Below, piece after piece: positions 19,166 through 33,420 of a stretch of 64,000 nt of DNA (its first letter is position 1; every line of letters begins with the position of its first letter). The stretch lies in the NCBI RefSeq assembly GCF_016859285.1, contig NC_053402.1, forward strand, positions 6,934,031 to 6,998,030. The letters are read 5' to 3'. Position numbers and translations under genes: made by a program. Source of the stretch: Xiphias gladius. Lineage: Eukaryota; Chordata; Actinopteri; Istiophoriformes; Xiphiidae. The notes below the pieces were generated by a model. The model had not been told where the DNA came from. It ran no database searches and worked only from the letters and a program-made list of their open reading frames with translations.

Positions 19166-22100
19166 TAATAAGATCACAATAGATCTAACGGGTACAAGCA
19201 TGTGGGGCTGTAGGGTTCCAAAATATACTATAAACCTGTGTTCTGCATTTCTTGAAGGGGATACTAAACAGAGTATGTGATTCCTGATAAGATAAGTCAG
19301 CCAACTGCAAAAAAGGCATGTTTCCCCTCGGGAGGAGGGCCTCTGCCTCCACATTATCGCTTCTTCTGTCTTATTTCATAGTTAATCACAGCTCTTATAA
19401 CATGACAGGAGAAACTACCCTCACCCTCTCGGTTTGGGAAATATATGGATAATTCTTAAGTAAACTGTACTTGATTAATACTGAGTCAGACACTCAGAGA
19501 TTACTTGGGCCTCTGTGTACAAGGAAACAATCACGTATCAGCACAGACAGAACAAGAAACACGAAATTGGTCTGAATGGTGTCAAAGCGTGGAGTCTGTG
19601 CTCTTACTGGCTCTCTGTGTTTGGATTCCCATCATCTCTGCTATGATGTAAAAACTGTCCATAAATACCTCAAACTCAACCTCAACAAACTGCATTATGA
19701 GCTGACGCCTGGTGGATGTTATGACAGCATAATCTGGGGAGTTGTGTGTGCAAGAACCTGATGATTAACAGGTCAGCTGTGACAGGCTGAGCCACAGCGA
19801 TCTATAGTCCCTGTGAAATCTACTTGCATCCCAATTTGCTTAATAAAACTGGAGTGGAAATAATTTTAGCAGACATTACACAAAATAATACTAATAATGA
19901 CATGAAACCCTCCTTGTATTCTGAGCTGGTTTACAGAAACTGTGGGGCACGAACAGCACAGGGTGAGGTTTGACCCAGATTAGTGTTTCAGATACATTCA
20001 CATACCAACTCTCAGCCACAATTCTCATAGTCAGAAGACAGACAGTGTGCCATTTTGCTCTGTGGTTTGTGTTTGAAGATGGCTAGACCGACACCAAATC
20101 TTGTTTTTCTTCTTATACATGACAACATAACAAGCATAGTTTCCCCAGAACTGTGCCTGCATGCTAGATCTCTACCAGAAAAGCTAAAATGCAGACTTCA
20201 TATAGGCAATCTCTTTGAAAGGATAAATGTCATTTTCACAAAAGAACATTGTTAAGTGTCATCCTCATTTCCCTCATCTGCTCGTTTACTGTCTTTCCCA
20301 CACAGCCAACTGGGAAGTGTTTTTTTAAAGTGTTTTTAGTGGTGTTTCTGGAGAGTATTTTAGTGTTTCCTATGATGTTTTACAGTTCTGGACCAGTGGG
20401 AATTTGGGAACTGCTTTGGCAGGAATGTTTGGTCTGACCGTGGAGTGTATGTTTGAATACATGTTGAATGTAAAAAGAGCTGACTTAGTTTTCATCACTT
20501 TTCAGAAGTGAGAAAAGTGGATCATATTTCCAAAAACACATTTTAAAAATTTTAGAATAAAAAGTGGAAAAACATCACAAATCCTCCTCTCTATTAAAAC
20601 ATGCAATTGTATTTTTTAGATGAACCTCATCGACTCAAATAAAGTCAATATCATGCCAAAGGTTATTTCTATCCCAACAATATTTTCAAGAGTGGCTGTC
20701 TGTTTCTTTTAAATTTTTCAGCCAGGTCTGTAAAACAAAAATAATGAGCTGAAACGTTCTAAGACACTCTGCTGAGCTGAGGGGAACTGATACAGGTGAT
20801 AATTCTGTGTGAGTTAATCACTACAACTGACCCCTTTCAGAAAAAACGTAGTCATGTAATCCCTTGGTATTATGAAAATAATGATTAGTGCAGCTTTGAT
20901 GGTTTTTAAATAACTAAACACATTTACCAAGAAAGGATATTCTATAACTATGATATTTATCTAGGTTTAACTAGATGGCCCCAGTTAAGAGCATATACTT
21001 AGTGTCCTGTGGTGATACTACCATGCCTAAAGGTGAAAACCCTAACATTTACTATGGTAATTTACTCTGACTGCAGGGGGTGAATCAGTCAGTCTGAGCT
21101 AAATAGAAACCCTGTGGCCCTGATTTGATGATGAGAAACATTCTCTCACTGGGCACATTTTAAATCATTGATAGCGTACGTTTTATTATACAAAGTGATA
21201 ATTTTTTTTGTGTTATAAAACCAGTCCTCAGAATGACATTGTATATTTACTCATGGTTGTTGTCATTAATCTTTATTAAAACAATATCTGATAAATACAA
21301 CAAATAACATTAAAACCACTATGATTAACTAGCAAATGGTGAAATACTGTACATATATGATTATCTTTGATATGAGGGGAACTTGTGATGTATAACACAA
21401 GCACAAATTTCCAGATTAGCACTGTCAGTTCTGCCATATTCATTGTTTTGTTCTGTCTAAAGCCCTTCTGGTATGCTGCCAGTCCTGACTCTGTGGTTTC
21501 TAGTTCCCGCCTACAGAAAGGCTCTCTATGTCTGTCTTGAAATGTATAAGAATTGGAAACTCTGGTAGTCTGAACCGTTTGTTCTGCTGGAAGCATCAGT
21601 GCTCCGCCATGTGCAGACAGCAGGACCATGGCGTTGTTTGCCAGTCATTGTGCTGCTGTTGAGCATAGACTCTCTACTGTCCAGTATTGTTTTAACTCTC
21701 TTTAAATCTTAATGAACCCAAACCTCAAACTTGCAGTACAACGGAGTCCACTGTGTGTGCATTCCATTGGCCATTTTATTGTTTTTTTTCTTCTCTCCTT
21801 CAGATGGTTCCCTTCCTTCAAATGTTGCCCCAGCAAAACAAGCCCCTGGGCTGTTTGTTTTATGGTAGTGCGTTCCTTTCAGGGTTTCTGAATGATGTGG
21901 GTGAGAAACAGGGAGGGAGAGACAGCAGGGAAAAAAACAAGCCAGAGGAAGAGAAAAAAAGAAGGTATAAAAAAGTGGGAGCAAGAGGAAGCAAGGATGC
22001 CAAAGAAATGTCTCAAGACAAATAACTTGTGTCACCATTGGCTTCTCTTTAATTTTTGTGCTGCAGTTTGGAAAGTTAAAGGTGAGCCCAAATCCTTAAA

Positions 22101-24744
22101 AGTTTGCTCAGTGTAACCAGTTCATCGCTTGACAAGTACATGTTAACTGTTTGTGTCAAAGTAAGGAGGAGAAAGTGGAGGATTCAGATTGCGGGAACAG
22201 GGCTTTGATAAGCTCTACTCTATAAGACATCTGGACTTCTGCTGGGGTCTGCGGAGACCTCAGGGTTACTGTGAACTCAAAAGATAATCAGTGGACACTC
22301 AAAAGGGCTGTTTGAAATGGGTGCCTCCCTCTCCCGTGGTTGTATGTGGGAGGGAGGTCACGGACCCACCCTCCATATTGAGAGCACGGGCTGACGAGGG
22401 AAAAATAACAGGGTGAACTGGCCCGAAGGGGAACACTGCAGTGCCACCCTCTAATCACAGTTGCCTCACTCACATATGGACAAAAAGAAGTATACTGTTC
22501 AGGCTCATACAATGACACACACTCACAGCAGCATGTATAGCACATATATATATATATACCCAAAAAAACACATGCCTGTATAGTAAAAACACTCTAGAGA
22601 CAACATAGAGTATATGTTCTACACACATGCAGTACTATTAAAACACTCAAGGCCTGGTCCCATCAGCATTAAAACTGTGAGATTAATAAGCAAAATCACT
22701 TCATTCCAATAGACCTGTCACAATTAGCGGGTTCACTTTCAGGGGTGAAGTAAATTCAGATATTTTGCGTCAAGTTCAACTTTGGTGAACTTTCATGTGG
22801 GAATTTGCAACGTTGAGAAACAGAAAGCCATACTGACACTTATTAACTTATAATTAGCTTATTAACTGAGTTGCACCATCAACTTTTATTTAATCTTCTC
22901 TGTCATAGTATAAACTGCTCTACAAAAGAGGAACTGTTCGCAGACAGTTATGAAACTGGAGTCACTGGTAAAAATAAGGTATTTGATTAAATTGTGTGAA
23001 CTTCTTTTTGGTTAGCAACAAAGCTAACAAGCTTGCTCGCTGACAGTGACCAAGCTCATTAGCTAGTAAGCAGTTCCTCTCCAAGCTAATGTGCTAACTC
23101 ATGAGCTTATTATACTCTTTTCATTGAATGAAATGATGTACAGTCCTGAGAACAAATGCTTAGGGAGGAGTGAACAGCACAGTACAGAGAAGATACAAAG
23201 CTCAGGAAGCTATTTTGACTGACTAATGCTCAGTCAGCTGGCTAGCTTGTTAGCAATTAGCTCACTGGCTACAGCAGCTACAGAGTAGTCAATACATCAC
23301 CAAGCGTCATATACCAAACATTTCCTAAAGATGCGTGGATGAATTTCACGCTGCCTCTTTTTCTGGTTCTTAATGATGGATGGCTGTCCACACACACACA
23401 CAAACATACACACCATTTTAACAACACATTCTTCAGAACTGTGGGAAGAGAGAGTGCAGAACTTTAAATAGACCGCTGGGATTTAAACATCGCTTAAGTG
23501 TCACTAATCTGTGGTCAGAGAAAGTAGTTTGCATTGACATAGGTGATTTATAGTTACTCAGACTTCAAACAATTGGTTTATTTGAACTTGTAGCCTGTTT
23601 TACTTCCCTTTCACATGACTCCCTTTCGTAAAGTCAGGGGCTTAAAAACACAGAAAAAAAGACCTCTTGGCTTTCACAAAGCTTGAGTTGCACAAAGAAA
23701 GAATTCAGTAGAAAATATCCCGTATAGCTAATGCAGCATGTGAGGGATTTTTGTATCGTGTGATTGAGGCTTTGCTGCCAAGCAGTGTGTGTGGTTACAT
23801 GTGTTGAGCTGCTTGGTAAAATCCATTATAGTCCATGAGCACTTGAACAGGCTTCACACATTATGTGCATCATCATCTCCTTTAAGATGATATATTTCAG
23901 CTCAGGTCTTGTCTGACATCTTTATTGTCAACATTTGGTCCAACTGTTAACATTGCCTGTTTTTCTGTCAGGGCTAGAGCTTCCAAAGATATTATCATTA
24001 AGTCAGTGTCAAAATTACTTCAGTGTTTGTGTACTGGTGTGTATATACATAACTGTGTGGATGTGTCAGTGCTTAAGCCCAACACGATCAGATCAGACGT
24101 GAGTGAGGTCCAGACTGTCTGCAGGAATTCTCCTCTGTACAACGGGGAAGATTTAGGGGTACCACGGGTGCAGGGGGATGATTGCTCCACTCAATGTCTT
24201 CATTGTGCTGTGAACACGTGTGCTGTGGTATTGGGTGCAGGAGGTATATGGGGCGATACTCAAGCCCCTCTCTAAAGGGATTAAAAGGGCAAAGCAGACA
24301 CATGCACAGGTAAGCCTGGAGAGCATCTTAAACAGGCAAACACAATAAAATACCTGCACACATCAGAATTAAAATCTTCTCTCTGCTATTTGGATAGTTA
24401 TGATTATTAGACTTCAAGAATTCAGCATCTATTGTGTTAAATGGTTTTGGCTCACTTTTAAAAATTAAAGACTCAAACAACACAACCTCACAAGAACTCA
24501 TGAAATAGGCTTATGTGACTATAATTCTGTTTTGACTGAAATCAGGGACCAAATAGTTTTAAGGTAACAATTTTTTTGCCACTGCTTCTATCATTATAAA
24601 TATTGCACCTGATACGCAAGTGTTGAATTTGATAACAGTAGTGTACACATAATGTAATTTGGTACAACAGCAGTGCATTGAATACTGACTTTGTGAAGCT
24701 TATAATCAATTTTGTTCACAGCTTGTCAGATAATTGCTTATTCA
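19166..24744. other. Gene-free spacer
   Basis: No gene is supported. Open frames of 90-117 codons (for example 21,276-21,629 minus, 21,709-22,038 minus and 23,925-24,275 plus) have no domains and unremarkable composition. A GCTA/TTAGC-rich stretch lies at about 23,000-23,290, a short (TA)n at about 22,547-22,558, and a short CA run at 23,392-23,401. Confidence 0.45.
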
Positions 24745-25112
24745 ACTCTTTGTTCACCATCTTAGCTTAGCACAAAGTACAACTGAAGTTGATGAGAATG
24801 TCATTAGTTTTGCAGGTATGTGGTCATAAACCAAAATCATGGAAACACTGAATTGACATCATCATAGTGCCACATTAAGAGTGTGGGGATCACCAAAGTC
24901 TAAAGGGTTCATCCTCCGAGAATCAAAAATGTCTTTATTAACTTTTGTGGTAATATATTCAGTCGATGTCAAGATATTTCACTGTTTAAGTAAAATAAGG
25001 AAATGTTCATCCATGTATATGCGTACAAAATTTCACAGCAATCCATCCAATAGTTGTTCATGTATTTCCAACTGGACCAAAGTGGTGAACCAAAAGACTG
25101 GCTTACTTTGCT
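24745..25112 (+). repeat. Percomorph dispersed repeat, forward copy
   Basis: It contains, in order, 'gcacaaagtacaactgaagttg', 'atgtcattagttttgcaggta', 'ggtcataaacca', 'ggggatcaccaaagtc', 'gggttcatcctc', 'caaaatttcacagcaatcca', 'tccaatagttgttcatg' and 'ctggaccaaagtggtg'. The same ordered set appears inverted at 25,590-25,935 and partly at 59,640-60,115. I know this as a very common percomorph repeat but cannot name its class. Confidence 0.75.
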
Positions 25113-25589
25113 TTTCTTAGATCTATAGTAGCCTGGCTCAAAAAATGTCTAAAATATTGTCTATATACAATAAGTTTAAACTGTTCCATCAAGGTCATGC
25201 AACCAATGAAAATAGTGAAATCCTTTTGAAGTGAGTTCTGCTAGAACCAACTGTCCAGTGAAAACCATGTATGTACAATTGTAGTTATTTTGAGTTATTT
25301 GATTAACCTGAAGGGTTAAGTATTCCTTTATGGGTTGAAAACATTATCCTACTTTGTAAGCTAAATACGCCCTTTAAAAACCCATTGGGTTGCCACACAC
25401 CTGAAAACAGGGCTGATTTACTCTTTGAAAAGTTGACATTTAGGGTATATGTCACATAACAGCAGCATAATTCTATTATCAGATGACAATGTAAAGAATG
25501 ATGACGTACAGGACACGGAGTGTGACATGATTCAAAATCACATATTTTCATACATTTTCAAGATTTACAGATTAACATTATACCTGCAT
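25113..25589. other. Spacer between two inverted repeat copies
   Basis: Nothing recognised. The 82-codon minus-strand frame at 25,303-25,551 has no domain. Confidence 0.4.
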
Positions 25590-25935
25590 TTTTAGCTATG
25601 CCAGGATGACTCTTTGGATTGCAATGTTGGTCTATCTATCAACCGCTGTGGTCTAAAAAACTTGTGGACAGATCCCCTGCCTGTTTAATCTAGTGCCACC
25701 AGCAAAACTTTTCACATGTTCAGTGAAATGTCTTCACAACTTTTGGATGTATTGCCAGGAAATTTGCAACATATATTGAACATCCCAAGAGAATAAACTG
25801 TAATGACTTTGATGATCCCCTGACCATTTATCTAGCAGTCTTCATCAGGTCAATTTTTTAATTTGTATTTTGGTTTATTACCAAATACCTGCAAAATTAA
25901 AAATACTATAAATTAACATTTACCATAAACCTTAT
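25590..25935 (-). repeat. Percomorph dispersed repeat, inverted copy
   Basis: Reverse complement of the family at 24,745-25,112. It reads 'ttcacaacttttggatgtat', 'gccaggaaatttgcaac', 'gactttgatgatcccctgac', 'tcatcaggtcaattttttaa' and 'ggtttattaccaaatacctg'. It is diverged, with no coding capacity. Confidence 0.7.
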
Positions 25936-28499
25936 ATTTTATCATTTAATCTCTACTTGTGATGTTTGTTTTAAAGATGTAAAGTTGCATTTACCTCATA
26001 GAGTTACAACAAGAAGCATTACTTTTCTTCACAAGACCAACAGCTTGTACATTACCTATCTAGGTTTGACTTTGACTTAAATCACGTTACTCTCTATTTC
26101 CTTCTTGATGCTCTAGTGTGAAACTGTCAAGTAAAGCCAAAAGCAAAAAAGATTTTATCTTTAAAAATAGAAATCAGTTTTACCACCAGATAGTTTAACA
26201 GCCTCGAAGGCAAAGACAAAAAGATAAGAGGTCTTCTCTTTTGTTCCTGTTTTTCTTGGCTCATCAGTCAGTTGGACAGTCAACAATAAGCTTGGACACC
26301 GGGGCCTTTTATGAAATCCACTCCTCATAATTGGCATATCTTTGGTCATTTTCATAGCCAAGTTCACCATTTTTCCCACACCCTCAAATTAAATGCATAC
26401 CATCTCTAAGCCTACCGTCAGTAAACTGTCATAGGTTGTCATAAATCATTTTCTCTCCTGCTGAAGACAGTTGGAAATGTTCCTGAGGTATCCTGTAAAC
26501 AATGTTAAGGCATAATGCCAACATGTAGAGCTTGTCAGAACCTGTATACCCCTTTTTACAGTTAATCTCTGTATCACAATGTCAGAATGAAGGGTGGATT
26601 CACCTACTGGTTTCAGTCAGGGGAGAAGCAAGGTTGCTGATTAAACATCAAGGAAAGGGTTTTTCTTTTAGCTATTCTTTCGAAGTTTATAGGACCCAAA
26701 ATTATCAGGACTCCAGCTGTTAGAGCTGTCAACTGTTTGTGCAAATTCATGTGCATGTTTGTCTGTGCCTGCATGAGTGGATAAATGCGTAGGGGGCTGA
26801 GTGGGCAGGTGACCTGGATTTCCCATCATAGGACACTCATCCCCAGGAAGGAGAAAAGGAAGCTGCTGTGGGTCCATCAGCAAAGATACCCATCAATGAT
26901 CATCAGCACTGTGGCGTAACCTCTCCAAACACACATCAAGTGATTTGTTGGCAAACACACTGCTTCACCACCCACCTATGGTAAAAGTTCACATGCTATT
27001 TGGAGAGCACAGTTTTCCACTGTCAGAAATAATGTCTCCACAAATTCATGTGCTAAAAAAAAACAAAACAAAAAAAAACAACATTTTTCCTTATCATACA
27101 TACAGTATAATACTAAGACGAACTAACTCTACGCTACAATAGTATGTGCAATGCTGAAAAAATCAGGTCAAGGTTAACTTAATTAGCTAAGGTTAGCGAG
27201 GTATCGCTGATAATATCTGCTAGCGACAGTTGTCATCTGGCAAAAATTGATGATCCCTGGTGAGATATGAGAAGCCTGCTTTTGTCTGCAACTGTCAGAC
27301 CCATGGTTTTGAAAACAATTACAAATAAATTTCAAGTGGTAAATTTGCTACCATCTTAGCATTGTAAACTGCATGTGTCATCCAAAAATGGAAAGCTTGA
27401 TAGGTAAAGGAACGGTATCTAACCGCAGCAGGGCCTAGCAAGTGGTCTCGTATATGTTAAATACAGTATCGCTTTGTTGCCCTGATAATACATGTTACAT
27501 GTTCCAAATTGATTTTGCTATTGAATCAGACTGAGGAAATCTTCCAGAGGAGCTGTTTCCCTTCTGTGAGAACACTGTACACTGTTACCGTCACTTAAAT
27601 TAGTCTTTCAACAAGATGTCATTAGGCTCAACAATTGATGTAGAGCAATGTGGGCCACGCTGCATGAGTTACATGTTGCATTGTGCATGTAATGTGCACA
27701 TCCAGCCTTGGAAAAAAACTTTGTTACAGTACTGTACATCTCTTGGTTTACATGAATGGGCCAGAAAGCAGAAGAAAAAACTGGAACCAACTGCCATCTG
27801 TCATCTTGCACTGCCCGCGCGTTTCCAGAGAAAACAGTCTCATTCCAACAAAAATACATGCTCAAGACATTAGCAGTGAAAATCAGTAGAAATGGCACAA
27901 CTTCAACCACAAATTAAACAAATATAAAATATTCTGTGTCTAAATTAAACCACTCTGCACCTATGTTTTAGTGGCTGTGCCACTGCTGTGTGAGGATGTC
28001 AGAAAGGTCATAGGGTGGAGGTTGAACTTGTCCGGTGGTAATCACCCCTGTAATGTGTATAGCATTACAGCTGAGGGTGTCAGTGTCACTGGTGTCTGTT
28101 TGTGTGTCTCTGGGTGTGGAATACTTTATAAAATGCATTTGTGAAACCGTGCCTGCATGATTTATCTTGCAAGCATGCATCATGTTTCAGTCTGTTTGTA
28201 CAGACTTTGCATTTATAAGAACGTCAGAGTTAATTTTAGATAGAAAGGAATAAAATTGGTCATTGTGGATCACCTCTAGACTCCATCATTGTTATTATTT
28301 TAAAAGAAAAACTGTTTTTTGTTTATTAATGAATTAGTTTAATTTTTCATTTATCCAAGGAGGTCATTCATGTAGTTCATGACAAGATTGAAATAAAAAA
28401 TAAAATAAGATGAACTAAAGTTACTCTTTCTTCTAGAAATGCCTTTGTGCACAAGTGTGCATATGTTTCTTTCTGTCAGTAGGATGTTGATGGTTTATA
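25936..28499. other. Gene-free spacer
   Basis: No gene or recognised repeat. Open frames at 27,608-27,910 and elsewhere overlap on both strands and lack domains. Confidence 0.4.
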
Positions 28500-28640
28500 A
28501 AGTGGCCCAGTGGCCCAGCAGCCTGACCGCTAAATATACACCCAAGCAACCAAGGGTCGTGACCCTTGGATGTCCAGGGACCAGTTGCTGCGTGGGCCCT
28601 CTCTACTCAAAAGAGAGCAGTGGGGTCAAAGCATGTGACC
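28500..28640 (+). mobile_element. Degraded tRNA-derived SINE fragment
   Basis: The order 'gtggcccagtggcccagcag', 'cctgaccgc', 'caagcaaccaagggtcgtga' and 'cagggaccagttgctgcgtg' resembles the tRNA-like head of teleost SINEs: a TGGC..AGTGG A-box-like start and a decayed GGTTCGA B-box. It is too diverged to fold as a tRNA and I do not call a tRNA gene. Confidence 0.45.
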
Positions 28641-31600
28641 AAACAAATTGCTTCAGATGTCAGGGAATATTTTACAGTGGTCCTTTTGTGTCACACCAAC
28701 AGTTCTGACAAATGTTACAACTCTTTACTAAGAAAGATAGTGTGTGTGAATATTTTGTTCAGTATGTAAATTTGGAAAATTTTGCAGCTGTTGGGAAAAT
28801 TTTAAACAGTGAGTAAGTGGAGAGGTTTGTCTGTTCCAAATTTCAGTCTAAGCAAATCATCTTACAGTTATCTTTTTTAAGGATGACCAAAACCAGGGGA
28901 TCTGTTCCCACTGACCTGAGATTTCTTACATCCAGACTTTGGGAAAGCCTCATGAAAGAAAGTGTGTGACTGCAGCCCTGAAGGGTGTGTTTATACACTG
29001 GATTCAGGAGTATCACTGCCCAGACTCACCACCATCTGCCCGCTTTCGTCACACGATTCTACAACTCAGTTCTTGTCTTTCTATTTCATTTCTCAGGAGA
29101 TCCTTGTCTTAACAAACTCTCTTCATATACTATGCATTTTTCTGTGAAATGCCACTGTGTTCCTTTTTGACATACTGTAACATGCTGTCAAAGCACTGCC
29201 AGTCAAGATGATGACACTAGAAGATTAGAATCCTATTTGAGGCTGCAGGAGGGTGAAAACAGGAAGTCAAAAGGGTTTGAACACATCTCTGATATGCCAT
29301 ACGTGTGCCTGCATCGCTGCAGTCAGTCTAAAATCGTGTCATCTATCTCCATCAACCACTGGTGACTGTAAATCCAGGCATGCAGGAGAAAACCAGCAAA
29401 CTCTCCCCTGTAACTTCTCATTACACCCTATGGTTTAATAGCTCACTTGTCGCTCCAGCCAGCATCTTCTCCCCTAACAATCAGTCAACATGTACTTGTT
29501 AAGCTTTAAAACACTACATCTGCATTCTTTCCACCCTCAGGCCCCATCTGCGAGCAGCTCAGGGGTGAACATGACACTGCAGACAAACCGCCACTGTCAG
29601 TCCCCATACAAAATAATGTTGGAAATTTCTGCCCTGTGTTCCACAGGCATTTGGCATGGTGCAGTAGTTTTTGGTGTCAAGATATACAGAAAAATACTCC
29701 ATGAGGTCGGCAGAGTATTGATGCTGACACTCTGCTCAAAGTGTAGCGTGTTTCTGTTTCAGATTGCATTCAGTTCAGAATGAGAGGGGTGACACACCAG
29801 GGAACGTGCATGCAAATCCAAAACTGGACCCTAAAAGTACCAAGGCAGGTTAGTGTGTATATAAAAATATTGTGCCAGGCCAAATTTTCCAGTGCTTAGA
29901 AATTAATGTAATTAAAAGTTCCTTTGGAAACCAGAAAATCATTATTGGTGAAAGAGCTCCCTCTATTGGAAATGTCAAAGAATTCTTTGAATCTCTGTAT
30001 CAGTAAAACCTACCATACTTACCTACTGCAAAACTACTGCAAACAATACTTGAAAATTACAACTGTTACTTATTCTCCAATTGCTTCATTAACTGATTAA
30101 ACATAATTGTGTGATCATCATCTTACTGTATATTGTTTGTATCCTTACATTAAAAGTTATTCAATCTCCTCTTTTATCAAAACAATGTATTGTAATATAT
30201 GTATCCAAAATTACGAGCTCATTATTCAGCATATCAACATTTTCATGAGCTGAACTGAAGTTCAAGTATTATTTGATCTTGGCCTGTGTTTTCCTGTTAT
30301 GTGTTGTAAATCTCACAAAGTGCAATGGGACTCTGTAGGTCTACACCACAGGCCCAAACTACAAAGTTTCACTGGCTGAATGCTAACAAACCATGAAGTA
30401 CAAGTTGCAGGGGATCAACATGGCCAACAGTTTCGCTATAAAACCTTCAATGTCACTTTAATGAAATAAAATTTAAAACTGAAAGAGTGTGTTTGTTAGC
30501 TTAGACTCTGAATTACTCCTGACCTTCAATGATCAGGAGCTCACGCCTTGTGATATACAATTCAAGGTTTCCTCCGCTAAACTGTTTAGTTGAGGTGATA
30601 AGCCACCCAAATCCTAGTATGTCTCAAGTCATGGTCGGTTTAGTTAGATGATGATGGCCGAAACAATAGACCTTTTTCACAGCAGACCTTTTGACTTATT
30701 ATAGCAGGAAAGACACACATGTGATTAATAACATCAACAATAGCTCTCTTCCATTTAGGTGTCACAGTAAGCCATGACAATGAACCAGCATGCATCATAC
30801 CAGACCCCAGAAACTTGCACATTGACATGTTATATTGTCTGCTGTGAGAAAAGTCTATTTTAGCCACACTGTGGAATGAGCTTTTGAATGAACTATATCC
30901 AGTCAGCTAATCCAATTGAGAAACGTTCTTATTATATGTCCTAGCATGCAATATATTCGGGTGAATTCTCCACAACACTAACTATGAAGTGCTGCTTCAT
31001 TCAATATATAAGACAGTTTATAGTTTTCAGTTGAACTAACTGCATAGTTTGTTAGATTCAGATCAAATGAGCTCAAACTAGGCTAAACCGCTAGCCATTT
31101 TTATTCATGCTATAGTTTTAACCTGTTTAACTCTTCAATTCACCCTTAAATTCCACCTTAACTTTAAATTTTTGACAAACATCGAAACCTTATGACATTA
31201 CTTTGTTTATTCATTGTTAATATTTAAGAGGAACAGTGCAGATTAATGTAATAAATGTGCCACAGTTAGCCAGAAGTCTATTATTCATATGTTTTCCCTA
31301 GACAGGTGTCCAGTCACCCTAAAAAAAGAATATTAGAATCACATGTATATTCTGAATTTGCTTGTTTCAGCAAATCATTTCAGTAATTACATGATACCAG
31401 CACCCACTGAAATATTCAAATCCAATATGCCATGTTTATTAATGCTAAATTTCACCACATGGAAACCTCCATGAGAAGTTAGAATACATCTTGGTGGGAG
31501 TGAACAATCTTTTGGCCTAGTAAGGCACCTATGTAAAGACACACTGAACGTCATGTATGGCACAATATAGGAGTTTTTTTTTACAACCAAAATATACCCA

Positions 31601-32360
31601 GTTAGCCAGCTTATGAGCTAGAATTAATGTAGCTATAGGCTAATACAACAACCCCAGAATAAATTATACCTTCATTAAGGTCTATTTCTGTTGAAACGGT
31701 TTAAATGTGGATTATTTTAGAGACTGTATTTGTGTTGCTGTTGAATAATACATTTTTATACAGAGAGATGTTTCTAATATTTTATCTGCCCTATTGGAAA
31801 TAGATGGGGGTTTTCACTTTTACACCACAAGATGTCGCCACTTAGTCAGCGTGCCACTGTCCTGTGATGGTAGGACTTCGGATACAGATGTGTCAATCCT
31901 CAAAAAAGGGGCCACGCAGCACAATAATCATTGAGATAAAAGTCCTTCCAGACAAGAATGAAGTGAGATGATACAAAGAACACGTTGCATCAGCTTATGT
32001 GTTGCGGAGCCGTTTATCAGCCCATAAACTTTGTGTTAATGACCATTTCAGCTCGTGAAATTTACACATATCTCCCCCTAAACTCTATGAGTGCGTGTGA
32101 GTTTCAGATGTGTGTTTGGCTCAGCACCTCTGCATTGTCTGACTTGGTTTCATGCAGTTTTGATTCATGATACCTTAAATTACACGTAATATTACTGTCC
32201 ACTGCATTGCCAGGACTTTAAGGGAATCAAGATGGAGGGGGCATTATGTGAAAACAACCTCAGCTCTTTGAAGCAGTTTCAACCTCTCCCAAAGAAAAAC
32301 ACGCTCGGTTTTTTTTTATCACTCTCTGAATCATGCGAACAGCTTCAAGATTTCACCGAG
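28641..32360. other. Gene-free spacer
   Basis: No exon or known repeat is recognised. Composition is ordinary AT-rich spacer. Confidence 0.4.
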
Positions 32361-32416
32361 ATAAAAAAAAACAAACAAACAAAAACAAAACAAAACAAAA
32401 CAAAACAAAATAAAAC
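32361..32416. repeat. (AAAAC)n-type simple repeat
   Basis: An A-rich tract moving from AAAC to AAAAC units, ending 'aaaataaaac'. It could be the decayed tail of a retroposon, but no body is visible upstream. Confidence 0.9.
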
Positions 32417-32439
32417 ATTTCAACTGAAGTAGCCTGTAA

Positions 32440-33420
32440 CAGCTTCATCTAACCCTCTTTCTGACCTGCACGGATATAGTTTCATTTATCCAGAATGATC
32501 CAGTGAGATCCCCAGGCCTGTTTAGTTCCTGCCAAATGATGTTATTACACCAAGCCCTTGGTGGCTGCTCACTCTCCTACTTATTCATCTGCGATGCAGA
32601 ATAAATAAGATCTCTACAATGGCCTTTTTTGTTAGATAGCAGATTTATTATTGTTGAAAATATGTTTGTAATGTGTCTTCTGGATATAAAAAAAGGCCTT
32701 ATTGATTTGAACGATTCCATGTTTCGCCTGTTTTATAAGAAGAAAAACACCTTATACTGAGCCCCAGATTTAATGTTGCATAGCTTTTACGACAGGAGGT
32801 CCTATAAAGGCCAGGAATAAAAAAATGAAGGCCATATCTGCAAATCTAACATCGGGAACCATTCAATACCAGCTGCATCTGTGCAGGAAAGTTCAGTCAG
32901 CTCTGGAAATGTCTTGTCCATCATCGGCCACGGAACCGTTTGTCCCCAGAAATGACTCTTAACACGTGGCTTTCCAAGTTTTGGTGTCAGATGATCTAGT
33001 CCTTGTGCCATACCTTCAGCTTTTGTAGTGATTTGACGCTCCCGCTCTGGCCTTTTTGAAACCACACAACGCGCACGGGCCTGTTTCCAATCTGAAGACA
33101 TGCGTGATGAATTTGGGAAATCATCTGCAGCTTTACTGGTACCGTATAGCCCACCCAGTCCGGACCCAGTCTCCCTCTGCCCCGAGGTATCAATACGATT
33201 AGAGGCAGGAAATGTGGGAATCCCCAACAAAGGGCTCCATCATTAAACACAAACAACCAGAGGCCTCCCAACAATACCAAAAGCGCTCTCCTCTCCTCAC
33301 TTCTCTTTTATGTCGGAGCAAGTGAAAGTCTATTACTTTCATCCCAATATTACCATCCTGCTTTCAGTTGCATTATTAAAGAGGATAATCTGACGGGGTT
33401 ATGGCGGACTTTGATAGTTC
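32440..33420. promoter_or_regulatory. Candidate conserved non-coding DNA 5' of the FoxD gene
   Basis: This 1-kb stretch is of balanced composition, free of recognised repeats, and lies 1.4-2.4 kb upstream of the FoxD start. It includes paired half-sites such as the near-palindrome at 32,581-32,606 ('ttattcatctgcgatgcaga') and AT-rich homeodomain-like sites near 33,340-33,390. Overlapping open frames of 142 and 94 codons on the minus strand show no domain. Regulatory function is inferred from position and composition only; no alignment was possible. Confidence 0.3.

Noticed and set aside
32802..33230. 142-codon minus-strand frame upstream of FoxD
   Set aside because: No recognisable domain or splice context; the stretch is better explained as non-coding, though an unknown exon cannot be excluded.
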